A stretch of 64,000 nt of DNA from Stratiolaelaps scimitus (lineage: Eukaryota > Arthropoda > Arachnida > Mesostigmata > Laelapidae): assembly GCA_019614645.1 (NCBI GenBank), contig JABWDB010000003.1:22653001-22717000 (forward strand), read 5' to 3'. Every line of letters begins with the position of its first letter. Position 1 is the stretch's first letter. This document shows positions 47,437 through 60,400 of the stretch, in pieces. A program made the position numbers and the translations under genes. Under the pieces are notes generated by a model that worked only from the letters and a program-made list of their open reading frames with translations, had not been told where the DNA came from and made no database searches.

Positions 47437-47882
47437 ACAAGAACGATCTGTTCGCATCGTTCGAAGCTGCACGAACGTTGAGCGTATACAATCATGTAGC
47501 CAGCTCAGATCTTTCCAACTTGTTTCATGGTGTGCGAAATAATGAAGCTATGAAGAAACTAGAGAGACGGGCATTTGTAAATACGTCGGGTCAATATATA
47601 GCGATGTGCTTTGTTTCAAAGAGCGTTGTGCTTTGTTTGTTGTAATGAGTGTAGTGTATAAGTTTAAAGAGCATGCATTATTTCTTCGTGGAGAAATATA
47701 GCAAGTGATTGTGAGAACATCTGTTGAACTATCTTAACCAAAAATGTGGCTTTAGGCCACATCTTCTTTCACCAAGATTAGGCAGTTTGTTCGAGTGTAT
47801 GAATATGAACTTTCTGACCACGTGCACTTCGAGAACCCAAATAGCGTAATGTGAAACAGGATTGTTGTTGGGCCTGAACACA

Positions 47883-47885
47883 GTT

Positions 47886-47935
<50 letters not shown>

Positions 47936-47970
47936 ACATATATATATTATATATATATATATATATTATG
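47883..47970. repeat. AT dinucleotide block, self-complementary
   Basis: Almost 90 bp of alternating AT with a few phase breaks (ttata, tacata). Able to form cruciform or hairpin structures; typical fast-evolving microsatellite. Confidence 0.95.
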
Positions 47971-48737
47971 AAGGTAGGTTTTCTGTTCACATTAGGTTAA
48001 TCACTCTCCAACAGTCAAGCAGTATATGATCTTTTTTCGACCTGGCCCCTCGGAACGTACGGACCATACCTTGTACGGCCTGTTAAATGGCCTAATAGAG
48101 AAAAAGAAGAAAGAAGAACACATTCGTCGCACATTGATTCAGTTCCTGTCTTTATAAAGTCGACGTATTCAATAGCACTTCGTATTGCACCTGTACTAAG
48201 CAATCCGTTTTTTTTGTTTTTTCCAACTTTTCTTTGTTTAGTTTCATTTGAGTGAGTGAGTCTGTAGAATATTTGCAGCCTGTTCTTTTCCAGGAGTCTA
48301 TCTATAGGAATCGTTCTTGTTCACGGTTTGTCAGCTATTTACAAAATGTACATATATTTACAGTAGTTGCTCAATTGATAATTAATACGTTCTCATCTGA
48401 TTGTTGCGTTGTATCAATTACTTATATATATATTGGCGGTTTGACAAAGGCGAGACATCGGCCGTTACAACAATTGGCGAACAATGTAATGGGCCCAGTC
48501 TATTAGAACCTGTCAATTTCACTAAAGCATTCCTGAGACCTTCATTCGCTCCGACTTACGCTGAACGTCATTCGGTCGACCGGTGATTCTAAACTGTCCA
48601 ATCTGCATACAACAGAATAGACAACATGAGCATCACGTCAATAATTCAATTATACAACGTTAAAACAGTAGAGGTACAACGTGTTTTTCGAGCAATAATT
48701 GTTATAGTTTTGCTCAGTATGGCAATCTCAATGGCTC

Positions 48738-48743
48738 TTTTAA
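48738..48743 (-). terminator. Candidate polyadenylation signal of the myosin gene
   Basis: ATTAAA on the minus strand, about 85 bp after the stop codon. Confidence 0.4.
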
Positions 48744-48826
48744 TTCCACCCAGACACTGTTACTCGACTCGTAATGTCACATGAGGCTGTACATGTCAAG
48801 ACGCCTAGAAATTGGCGGCCCTATCG

Positions 48827-51800
48827 TCAATTTGAAACAAGGGTTGTATTTATGAGACTGTTGGGCCCTGAGGACTGATGGTGACGGGAGCGAATACTGA
48901 CTGGCTGCACTTGAGGTATTTTCGGCCGCAGCTCGAGCAGCTGATGCGGCACATTGAACACGTGACCCCGACACTCTACTCGTAGATGACCCTTACGCGC
49001 CGACGAGCCCAGCACCATGACGGTGTCGCCCTTGAAAATTTTCACCCCGGACGCCAGGCAGTCGTTATCCGAATAGTCAATTCTCATGACACGCTCCTGG
49101 GGATAGCCCAACTTGGCATTGCCAGTCACCGTGTAGGAACGGCTCGGTGGTATAGGTGGTGGACAATCGCTGTCGAGACCGTACATGGCGCACGTTTGCA
49201 GGACGACGCGAGGATCGCATCGCTGATCGCCCACCTCCGGAGGTGGGGTTCCTGCAATTGGCTGTGGCCGAGGCCGACCTCCGCTCAGTTTCGACACCGT
49301 TCCGGTCTTCGTCAGCGTGGCAGTTCTCGCTGAGGTGATCAGCTGCTGCGGCTGATGCGACGGTGGCTGGGTGAAACAGCTGCGCATTGACATGTCCAGA
49401 TTGACGTTGTTCCGACCGGCGACACTCATGCTCGTCGGGTGACAGCCGGCAATCGACTGGTTCAGGCTGCGGGAGATGGTCGCTTGCGATGTGTTGAGGT
49501 AACGAGACGCCTGGCTTACCGCTCCGTAGCGCATCGTGCTGCTGGGATTTGACTGGCGCCGCAGTGAGCCCGCCCAGTTTTGCTGGTTGTTGACACCGTC
49601 GAGGGTCGACGCACAGCCTCCGTTCACCATCGACTTCGAGCACTCCGTTGACCCGCGAACCTTTGGCACGGGTTTGGTTCGGCTTTGCAGTATGCTCTGC
49701 TGGTGTTGCTGGTGCCGTTGTCTCTCCTTTTTGTCCTGTGTATACGACCGGTAGGCGGTCTGTATCAGGAGGGCAGCCGAATGGCGCCGCTGATCGCGGA
49801 ACCTCTCCAGTAACTGGCGGGCATGCTCGCTTAGGAAGATGTGCTTCTTTCCACGCGTCCAGCTGACGACCGCGTTCCACAGCTTCACGTTTTGCAATGC
49901 CGCAGTGAAATGCTCCAGGATTTCTTGGCTATCGAGGAAAATCGTTTCCTCTTTCCTTTTCAGCAGTTTGAATGGCGCCAGCAAATAGTAACGATTGTTA
50001 AACTCGCGGAAGCGCATTCGGTGCGCATAGCCACATGCCATAAGGTTGACGGTCTCCAGGACCTGCAGGACACGGAGCTGTTTCATGACGCACGTCCTCT
50101 CAGTTTGTCTCGGCTGTTCCTGGTCGTTGCTTTTAATACAGCGAACGAAGTGCGGCTTTGCCGAAATCAGCTTTCGCCAAAGCTTATCGACTCGCGTGAG
50201 GAAGTCCTGTGTTATCGTCGAGATAGGCTCGGCACAATTCTCATCGAAATTCGTCCACGCCGACGGTGACGGCGAGCAAATACGAAACTTTGCTCCACTG
50301 GCCATATTATTATGTGAATAGAGAATCTTCATCTCGGCACCGAAGAGATTCGACACGAATGGGAACGTACATGAATTCTTATGGAATAGGCAGAGCAGGT
50401 CGTCAACAATCTCGTCCCGGTTGCAATCGAGAAACTCGGCGGCATCATAGGTAACATTTCCGACGTAATGGCGAACAACGAACTTCGTCGGCGAGGAGGC
50501 CGCTTCGTGTGGTGCCGACGGCCGCAAGAATATAGGATTGTTTTTATGCCTCGCCGTCAGATTCTCAACGAAGCTCTCTGGGCTCCCGTGAACCGAGCAC
50601 TCGACATTGCACATACTCATTATACCCGTTCGCTGTGAGTTGGACGACAGAACAGAACACACAAAAACAGAAAGGATATTAGTCAACACAATTCGACTCG
50701 CTGTATGATACACCGATTATGTTTACTGCTCGCCTCCAGCTGGCATTTACTGTGGTACGATTTACTATGTATTGGCCATTTGCATGAGACAGGGCATCAT
50801 TATTATTATTAAGGCATACAGGCGCGAGTTTCACTTACCAGATGCGAGATTAGATCGATGCAGGGCATGTTGTTGGTGTACTCCATATCGAAATCACAGT
50901 TCACACCTTCTTCGGTGCAAGCGTCGAGTGAGCTCTTGAACACGTGTAGATTGTAAAAGTTCTGCATAGTTTCGGCGCACAGATTGATGCACAGCTGTTC
51001 GAGGCGATTTTCCGTCGAGTTGTTCTCAAATCCGAACATGTCGAAGATTCCAATGAATCCATCATTAGCCTGCTTGACAGCTGAATTAAGAACGCTCATT
51101 GATTTGTGGCTCTTGGAGCCGGCCGAGCCGATCGTCGAGTTTGGATGGATTGAGCCATGTTGGACGCCGCTGACGTTGTCCAAATGCTGCTGATGAACCG
51201 ATTCGTTGCTATCAGAGCTGAGCGTACCAGAGGTGGAGCCAGCACCCTTTAAGCTGTTGGCCTTCCGAAGGACCATCTCTACCGTTCGGCAGTAGAGTGC
51301 CTTGGCTAGGGCGTCTCGATTGCTAACAGCAGTTGGTAGATCACACGCAGTTAGCGTTGCCTTCCCGCGAAGTATCGTCGTTCGTCTCGTGAGTGCAGAA
51401 TGAAGCGCTGGAGACGAGGTACCCAACAACAATGCAACCGACTTGATAATGTTGCCGTCCTCGACATCCACCTGATCGACGCTGTCGTGCTTGTCAACAA
51501 ACTGGATATTTCCAAGCAGCAGTGCGGCCGCTAACACCCTGAGGACGTCCATTGGTTGGAAGCCAAGCAACGCCAGGCTCGACCGCCAGTTTCGGAAGCG
51601 CTCAGCGTCAAGCTGAGCGTCACACTGGGTGTCCGCCCGGTTGAGGTAGTTCAGTGTTGACACGGTATGATCTTTAAGGTGTAGCTTCTCTGTAATTAGC
51701 AAACGATACAGCGACATGAATTGGGACATGCATTTATTACTCATTGATGCACAACTTTCGTTAGATTAGTCGCATTCACGTCGATTGAACCGCCGTAACT

Positions 51801-52182
51801 CGTTATTATGCCAAAGATAACGCGTTACAGCGGCTAACTTTGTACTGCTTCATCAAGTGCTCCGCTATGTCGATGTCATATGTCACATACACCGTATGGC
51901 TGATACACAAATCATTTACCTAATGCTAAGCTAACTTGCATATCTTCTTAGGCTCTCGATTGCATGGGAAAGAATATTCAGAAGGATTCACTCTCCTCCA
52001 GTCCACTAAATATATATATATATATATATACCAGAGGCGAGAATTGGGCCGGTATACACAAATAGCATAAGTTTAACCTCTGATAGTACAAGTGTGAAGT
52101 ACGAGTGAAACGATGGCTATCAGAGCCATTGGCGCCGCACTATATATGTCACACGGGTAGTGTATTATCTATTATCTAATAA

Positions 52183-52213
<31 letters not shown>

Positions 52214-54212
52214 TTCGCACCGCGACACTCACCTCTGTCCTCGGACGACAAGCCGGCGAGCATCTGGTAGAAGATATGGTAGTTCTTCTCATTCGGGGCC
52301 TGACGCACGACCCGACTCTGGTCGAGCATGAAACCGCGAATCTTCGTACGGTACAAGACGCCATCTGTCGCTTGAACCTCAATGAAGTAACCCTGTAATG
52401 TGGAGCGATATTAGATATACAGTGCGGTCAAGACTCTGAATTCGTTCGTCGTCGAATTGATGTCACACGACCTGCTTAACTCGCCGATGCTCACACCATT
52501 ACAAATGGAGTCTCTCGGCACGTACAGCGATTCTCTCATTCGACGGTATCACCGTCACTCTATCAGACGTTCGGATAGCGCGCGCCATCTGCGCTCGTCT
52601 CTGGGCTACTTACAATTCGGCTGGATTGACTGTTCGACGCCGTCTTCGCCGTTCCCAAAGAACGCAAAACAGTGAACGCAGCCGCGAGGTGTTTGAACGA
52701 ATCCGTTTCGGGTCCTCCTCCAGCGACGTTGAAGAGTTGACGCAACAGAACCATCGAGGCAAACGTTTTACCGCTGCCACTCTCGCCGCTAGATACACAA
52801 TCATAACAATAACAGTAAACACAGAAAAACATATAAAACATGCAACACATGTCAGCGTATGATGATGCAGTAGTTTACTGTGTGTTCGCACGTACATCAC
52901 TATCGGATAACGAGTGTGGTTAATGTATCGGAGAAATTCACGATTTAAGAGAAAGGCAATTTCTATATGTTAGTGCTACATTGGAGTGTTTCTAGTCATA
53001 TCCATTAAATGCGTTTGGATTCGACCTACCTGAGAAAGATGGCCTGTGAGCATCCGGTCTCGCGTTGTTGTCGTACTGCCCTTTTAACAACCTCGAGCAG
53101 TTCGGGACAGTTCGCCCCTCCAACAGACGTTAAGGTAAGATCGTTCTTTGGCTCGTAATACGGATTGACGGCGAGGAGTACCGGGCCAATGCTCGTCTGA
53201 ACGATACACGGGGAAGTATAGTGAGTATACATATCTTATCTGCTCACTATATATATATATATATACATAGTGTGCAGATGAGACTCGCATTATCTACACG
53301 ATTATTAGTATTCATTATTATAGTATTATTATGATTATTATTCGTCGAATAGTAGTATTGTTGAATGTTGTTGAATTCGCATTGTTGAATAGTGAATATA
53401 TTCTAGTGTAGTACACATATATTAATACGAAACGATTCTACTAGATTGTTATGTTTCACGTGTGCAACCCTTATTCACTTAATACAGTAGTTGGCCTTAC
53501 AGATGTTTGTTTGTTTCGGTGTACAAATCAGTATGTGCGTACTAATACGTAGGTAACACTTACAAAGTATATGCCATCGTGGAATCTCTCATGCAGGGTC
53601 CGAAGGACCGAGTCCTCGGTTAGCGGTCCGTTGGTATGAATAAGGTCATGCACTTCCTTATGCGTGCGCGGAGGTGACGGCGGGTCCCCCGGAACGTTAG
53701 CCAACGGTTTGAGTGACGAAGTCAACGGCTTCAGAACGCATTGTCGATACACTACGGACAACAGACGCATATACAGACAAGACGCATTTAATTCAAACGC
53801 TCCGTATGTCTATCTAGGCCATTTTATATTACAGCTTTTACCATCGAGAACAACAGCGAGGAGGCTAACAATAACGAGAAGAAGAAGAAGAAGCACTTAC
53901 CTATATTCTCGTAGGTGCACGTTGCTGAAGGTGCTGCTGACACATTGTTGCTGGTGTGGCCATGGCTGTTGCTATTGCGGATGTGGTTGTTGCTGGCATT
54001 GTATCGGCTGTTATGATTGTTGTTGACTTGGAGTGGATTGTTGTTGTTATTGTTGATGCTGATACTGTTGTTGTTGTTGAGCGGGAAGGGCGGTGGAGGC
54101 GAATTGTCGTCCGGCAGAGCCACCGAGACCCTTTTGCGCAGCGTAACAAGCTCCGATGAGATCGATTTAAGTCGCTGCTGGTAATGAGCCGCCTCATTCT
54201 GCGAGGATGCAT
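48827..54212 (-). CDS. Unconventional myosin heavy chain with one IQ motif and C-terminal SH3-like domain (N-terminal exons missing)
   Basis: Actin-based ATPase motor. Exons in transcript order: 54212-53901, 53751-53564, 53196-53030, 52788-52614, 52392-52233, 51689-50839, 50632-48827; GT-AG, phases all agree; about 1,219 aa visible. Exon 1 has a polyasparagine tract. The motor shows RFHDGIYFTSIGPVLLAVNP, P-loop GESGSGKT (about residue 224, split by an intron), switch I NSQSSRIGYFIEVQ, YHIFYQMLAGLSSEDREKLH, switch II DMFGFE (about 550) and PHFVRCIKSN. One IQ motif (ALLIQTAYRSY, about 905) is followed by a Gln/Ser/Pro-rich tail and an SH3-like fold (VKIFKGDTVMVLG to VPHQLLEL). All ATPase motifs are intact. 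A Ser/Gly/His-rich insert of about 55 residues precedes switch II. Class not assigned; the single IQ recalls class XVI, but the SH3-like end does not. Confidence 0.93.
52011..52030. repeat. TA microsatellite in a myosin intron
   Basis: Alternating TA; a second run lies at 52190-52214 in the same intron, close to the acceptor-side exon. Confidence 0.85.
54016..54081 (-). repeat. AAC repeat coding polyasparagine in the myosin N-terminal region
   Basis: On the minus strand, runs of AAC/AAT code NNNNSISINNNNNNPLQVNN in the first visible myosin exon, just before the motor domain. The length is likely to vary between individuals. Confidence 0.85.
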
Positions 54213-57100
54213 CTGCAAATGAAATAGAATCATAATGAATAAATATATTATATATATATATAAATATATGCGATTAGGATTATTGTAGTATTAGGTTGCT
54301 TGATCGCAGCAGCGCCAGTTGCAGTTCAGCTGAATGGTAGCAAAACAGCGGGAAGGAGTACAGCGCTGATATTCTTGCTCACGCTGTTAGTTTTGACAGC
54401 TATTCCAAAGCAGTTTTAACTATTACTATTATTCATATTGCACCACGTTTTTTCAACGTTGAATGAACGTTCGCTGTCTGTATTCACTGCGTATCGTATG
54501 TGCTATCGAAGTAATTATATCAGCCAACATGACGCTGATGGAGAACACAAGATATAGGATGAGCCTGGCGTGTACATGGTGCCACTTTTACAATGCACTA
54601 AGACTATGTACAAAGATGCACTCACTCGACTGTGACAACGCAAACCGAACTGGGTTCAGCCGACTGCGATTTTTGTCGATAAAATCTAGATATGAATAGT
54701 CCAATGTTTCGATGACGTGTTGTTGATTTTTGTTGGATATTATTTGAACAAAGGTTCCGTCAACTGAAACGGTTTCCGATTAGCTGGAGGCTACACCTAG
54801 CTGTGGGAAGCAGCAATTACGCCGTAATTATGGCCCACAGTTATTATGATATATCCAGTCTGGGCGTGATGTCTTCAACGTCCAGTGGTGTCTTGTGTAG
54901 TGTTTGTTTTTGGAAGCACTCCGCATCTCTGGATATGGGATATACTTCGTCTTGACTTGACGTCGAGACGTTTTACCGCCCCGAGGGCAAACACTTGTTG
55001 CTGTTCGAGTACGGCGTGACGGAGCAATCCTGGTAGCAACGGTCATTTCGCACTCCCTGTCCTACGGTTATAATACGTAGTCGCGTTTATGTATGTATAT
55101 AATTATTGCACGCCGTTGTCGTGTTGCCTGTCATTAACGAAAGCCAGCGATTATGACGAACCCGAACAGCGATTGAGACGTGCACAAACGCCAATCGGTT
55201 TCGTATGTCAACCTCGGCTCGCGTAGGTTGTTGACAAGATAGAATTACTGCCACGTTGGTATCTCACTGTACTGAACTATAATAATAACAATAATAATAT
55301 GTGATCGTATCAACAATATTTGCATACGCGAGACACAACAACGATAATGCTGCTGCTACGGTGTACAGTGTTTTCGTACCACGTAGATTCCATTTTGAAT
55401 GGTATGAATTTTGCTTGCGTTCACCAGCTCTTCTGGAAGGCATTCATAACAATCTATGGCTACTGCTAGTGCAACTGTTGTCCGAAAACACTTGTCAAGC
55501 TCAGTTCTTTTGCAACAACTGTAATAGGTAAGTGTTAGTTAGATTACTGCGATTTGGTAGGGTTCGGTTCACAGAGATGCTATTGAATCTTCCATTTGCT
55601 CCTAACACTATTCTTGTAAACAGAGAAATTAACCATTTACCTATGAATTTAGTCGGCTAAAACCGACAGTTCACTGATTAGCAAACAGCAAACGCCTAAT
55701 ATCTCTTTATTATTTATATGTACACAAATGACCAATATCGAAAATTACGGATCGTTCGTTATATCCATGTTATTGACACCCAGTTGAACAGTTCCAATAG
55801 TCATCGCTACTGTCTCCGCCAAGCGGACGAACACCGCTGGGGTGGCCACGACTTCAGCAAGTAGAGTCGCTTCGCTAAACATTCGTACACAACGGAAGCT
55901 GCCTGCCCACTGTCAGCTCGCAGCTCAACTCAGTTCATCCGCTTGACGTAAATAAGGGAAACGAGAATAGATGCAAAGAAAAATCGTTTCGTTGTTGTAT
56001 AAACGAAAGAAAAATATTGCCTATCTGCTGTCGTATCATCACGGCGGACGCAATGGGGCGCGCGCGCGCGCGGTGTTTGCGGGCGACACCGGTAGATCGG
56101 GGGACTGGGAGAGAATTTCCAGAAAGTCTTCGCGGTACGGTCCGGCTTCGTAGCTTCGTAAGCTGCCATAGCTGATACACACACACACACAAACACTCTA
56201 GCTCTGTTTTGTGTACACAATTCTGTATTTTCCTTTTTACCGTATACAACACGAAACGAGATGTTCGTTGAACTGCCGCTGTCGTTCAAGTTCTACTAGA
56301 ATACAACCGCCCGAGACAAGTGTCCGGGATGGCTGACGTCGCCGGCGCAAATTAACAACAACGCTCGGAGACACGAAATATGACTACGAAAACAAGAGGA
56401 TTATATCCACAAGTATTATCCGAGCCGGTATCATCCGGTGGCGGGCATTATCGCAGCCGTAAAATCACCAGTCATAACGGCTAGACAAAAGTGCTCTTGT
56501 TTTTAAACGGCAATTTTTTTTGGCTTTTCCATTGCGGCACGTGTTCGTCTTGGCTGCTGCCCCTGACCACTGTTTCCTCATTTTGTACTCGTTGAGAGTA
56601 TCGTTGCTTGCGACTAGATCTAATCCCGAATTCGGGGTGCCGATTCGGCTATTCGGACCTGACAATTTATCGTCAACTGACCGCGTTCTTCAATCGACAT
56701 TTCTCTCGGTAGTGCACATACAGTGAATTTGCACACTGCTCATGCGGTCAGTGAGTTCGACCGTTTGCCAATTGAAGCATTCGATGGTGCAAATGTGGAG
56801 AATACTTCTCAACGAAGCCCGCATCATTTTTCTAATCCTCAAGCATGTTTGCCATATTAAATCTATTAAACATTACACTGGTACACTGGTCACCACCTTT
56901 GTCTATGGCGACACGATTTTCACCGGTTAGAGCTATCATATCGACACGTCAATTCAACGGCAGCAGCAGCGGCGGTGGCGGCGGGATCATCGAAATCATC
57001 ACAAACCAAACCGTTCGCTTGGGCTCTATTCTCGTTCATCGATTTTCATCGTCGTTGTCGTATTAATATTATTGTTGCTATAGGTCTCTGTCGTCCGTCC
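54213..57100. other. Region upstream of the visible myosin exons
   Basis: The remaining 5' exons of the myosin gene should lie here or beyond. I could not identify one with confidence. A minus-strand stretch near 54870-55050 reads NDRCYQDCSVTPYSNSNK then a stop, and further on SQDEVYPISRDAECFQKQTL, which might be decayed or misread coding. Also present: a CG/GC run near 56059-56072 and CA repeats near 56176-56190. Confidence 0.35.
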
Positions 57101-57137
57101 CCAATCGTCGTCACCTCAAACGCGCTGAAGTGGGCCG

Positions 57138-57401
57138 ATGAGACATCACCGTACCGTCGAGGTTCGACCAGAGGCAGTAACAATCTTAGCAGCAACCGAC
57201 GCCATTCGAGCTCACCTCGAACAGAAGCACGCGCATCTCAAATCGGTACTTCTCGGTTGGTTGTTCAGTGGCGATAGCCGGCTACGGTCGCCCGACCGGC
57301 CACAACTTTGTCTTCTCCTGCTGGGTCCGAATGACGAGCGGTGGCCGAAGATCGGGGGGCTCCTACAATTCTTGGAAGAAGAGTTGAGCCAGCACGGGTA
57401 A
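57138..57401 (+). CDS. Unassigned open frame with protein-like composition
   Basis: An ATG frame of 87 codons reads AVTILAATDAIRAHLEQKHA, LKSVLLGWLFSGD, then PQLCLLLLGPNDERWPKIGG and LLQFLEEEL. The balance of hydrophobic and charged residues is unlike the low-complexity frames around it. A donor-like gtaacg overlaps the end (57398). I recognise no family. It could be a genuine exon whose partners lie outside the window. Confidence 0.3.
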   Translation: MRHHRTVEVRPEAVTILAATDAIRAHLEQKHAHLKSVLLGWLFSGDSRLRSPDRPQLCLLLLGPNDERWPKIGGLLQFLEEELSQHG

Positions 57402-60400
57402 CGACAGCAGCAGCAGCAGCAACAGCAGCTATAGCAAGGGGCTGCAAGAGCAGGCTCCCAAAGAATAAGCATATCAACTTCGGAGGATCCGGAGCCGAAT
57501 AGATAACACAAAAGTAGGTAGAGAAATATCGAACAGCATCGACAGCCGCAAGGACGATGAATCTCGGCATTAAAGTGAGACATATATATATATAGCGAGA
57601 GAGAGAGAAAATGCTGCGGGCCACGTTCGCTATATTAACTGCGACAACATCGAGAACGTTGTTCAATGAATCTCTCACTTGAAGTCTCGATTCTCGAGAT
57701 AGTAACACTAGCTAGCTACTTCTGTTGTCCCATAGTTGCTATAATACAGGCGGAAAATACTACAAGGATATGACGATAGTTGCTGATGAGTGAACTTCGC
57801 CACTCACAACAGAACAACATCGAAATGAAAATAAATCGGGACAATCAACAAAATCCCATGATGTAGATATGAACATAATCTACACGGCATTTTCAAGCGG
57901 TTTGTCTATCGCTAAAGTAAGTCCACATTCTCGCTAGCGGGTTTAATATCAACTCTGCGCATGACATATTCATTGTCGCGCTTGCTTCCGTGTTGTTGGA
58001 TTCTCTGCTGGATAGAAGAGCGCCGATCGAAAGTGCCAGAACGATTATACAAAACCCAGTAAATCAAGCTCGTATCGGTACTCAACTCTGCTCTGGTGAG
58101 TTATGACGTTGACAATGTGTGAACATAGTCAGTGAACCTAAATGATCTACCAGTTCTGCTAAAGGCAAGCGGAGGCATTTATCTTCAGAGTTTAAGAGAG
58201 GCGGGAAGAAGAAGCTTGCCCTGGGTCAGCGGAGAGGATTCCCTAGGAAATGTGTCACAATGGATATATATATAATACAAATACAACTAATGGAAAGTGC
58301 AGCAACGACTTAGCAGCATGTGATCATCGAGCTCAAAGTGACTGAGACAAGCGTATAGAGTCTAGCACACCGGTTTGTCAATTCCCGAATACGTTTGTGG
58401 GTTCATCAAAATGACCTGTCAACCTGTCCTATGAAGCGAATTGGTCGCGATTGCAATAGCCTAAGCTCTATGCATATATGTGCCATGATACGAAATGGCA
58501 TTTGCGCATGAGGACATGTCTACTCTCAGATAATTCAGTGGCACTCGACACAGGACACGAGCTGCGACACGGCACGAGACGTGGTCATGATGAACATGAT
58601 CTGCTTGGGCTGCGTACAACTTCCATACGTACATTCCTTGCAGAGTTTTCTAATCGAAGCAAATGACGAACTGGGTGTACTGGGCAGGAGGGAATGCCTC
58701 CGTTGAGTGGCCGTGTGGACACTCATCTGCAACAGTTCAAGCGAGCACATATCCGTGTCAGATACGATTTTTGGCGTTCTAGTCACTGTACACTTGGGTG
58801 TCGATTCAAGGCATTGCCTATCCTGCCAGCCGGCGTTATGCAGTGGACGCTTCGTCGGCGTACAGGTTACACATAGCACAACTGACGAGGAGTCGTCAAT
58901 ACAAGCTGAGAAACCTCCCGGGGGAGCACTATGCCTCCAGGTTGGGCACACTTCGAATGAACTGTTACCACTGGAGCTGGCCGCGTCAGCTTCTGTGCGC
59001 CATCCACTCGACGGCATACTGTTCGCCGTCCTCGGGTGGCCCTGCTCGGGCCCCCCTTCGTTGGTTTCGCGCAGCAGCAGCAGCAGCAGTGGACGCCTCA
59101 CTGTCACTCTCGGCTCTGCCCAACTATGGTTCCCCTCTCCCCAATGTCCTTTCAATCTCTACGCGCCACGGTGCAGTCGCGATTCCGCCGGTCCGTTGGC
59201 TCGGTTCTTCTCGTCGTTTATTTATTCCGTCGATGCTCTTCCAAGGCCGGCACAACGGACCTGTACAGCTTTGGCTAACGAATAACGAAAACCTATGCCC
59301 GATCTATATCCGACGAGCATGTCAGCCAGCCTAGTGACGAGGGCATTGAGTGGCCGGTACAAAGAGACTTCGACGAAACCTCCGTGGACAGACAGAGCAG
59401 GGAAACTGTCGCGGCTGATGACGAACGGTGGCGACAGACGGTACCCGTTGGAGCTACTTCAGTGCTTCGCACAGCTAATACACGCACTATCGGGACCACC
59501 TTTTCGGTAGGCGATTGCAGCGATCACCAAACAACACTAGCACTTGCTCACTTGGCTAATCGCGTATCTGACTTATGATGTTTCTCGACAAACTCCGTAA
59601 GCAGATCTTTGCAAGACGTTTACATAAACGACTAAGTGTTTCATCTGAGTAGTCGTCTGTCTCCTTGTTGTTATTGTTGTTGCTGTTGTAGTCGTATTTT
59701 CTGCTAGTAGTTGCTAAGATGAATCCGAGGTGTTTGCATCAGAAATCCTCAAGTTCTAACCTCGACACCGGAGAGACAGCATGACGTTTCGACCGACGCT
59801 GGCGTTCAACTGAACTGCACACTGCTGCTGATCAGGAGCGTCTGACTGGCTGACTCACTTGCTAAGGCGCCATGAGGCAGGATTGAACACTCAAGTCGCT
59901 AGCTGGCTAGTCCGCACCTACCTCAAACCGTGCTGGACTACCTATGCAGCAGCAGCAACGGAAGAAGACGGGGTACAGCGGGAAGTCAGGGCGGCCAACG
60001 CCAAAACCGCCGCTGCAGTTCAAGGTACGAAATGCGGCCCAGAAGGGAGCACGCCACGCACGTGCGTCCGCATCCGGCCATTAAGCTCGAAGCTGAGGCC
60101 AGCGAATGGAGCTGCCGACCCGGCCCGGCCGGTAGTCTTTAGTTGCTATCTCTTGTTCTTGCCAGCGACAGCAACAGCGGCGGCCGCGGCACAAGGAGAC
60201 CCTGCACGAAAGCGCAGACGCGAGTGCTTCGTCGTTCGTCTAAGCGACAAGATGCTAGCCTGCCGCCGCCGCCGCCGCCGCCTCTGGAGCCAAATCATCG
60301 CCAGCACCCCAGCAAATTCAGCGGAGCCTCGCTGGGTAGAAGGACCAAGCGAGCATCGAGACCTCAAGATTATTGTTCAAGACACTGCTAAACAACAGCC

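Larger units (their letters stand above)
47437..48826. other. Gap between two convergent genes
   Basis: Holds the coding-looking continuation 47420-47645 described in the findings, a long AT-rich palindromic repeat (47883-47970), and the likely 3' UTR of the minus-strand myosin with a candidate ATTAAA signal at 48738-48743. Confidence 0.5.

Noticed and set aside
49077..49880. 267-codon open frame on the minus strand inside the last myosin exon
   Set aside because: It is a shadow of the myosin frame; the myosin frame has IQ and SH3-like motifs and correct splice phase.
58535..59155. 206-codon open frame on the minus strand
   Set aside because: It overlaps two plus-strand open frames of similar length in GC-rich repeat DNA. 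No motif, no convincing splice sites.
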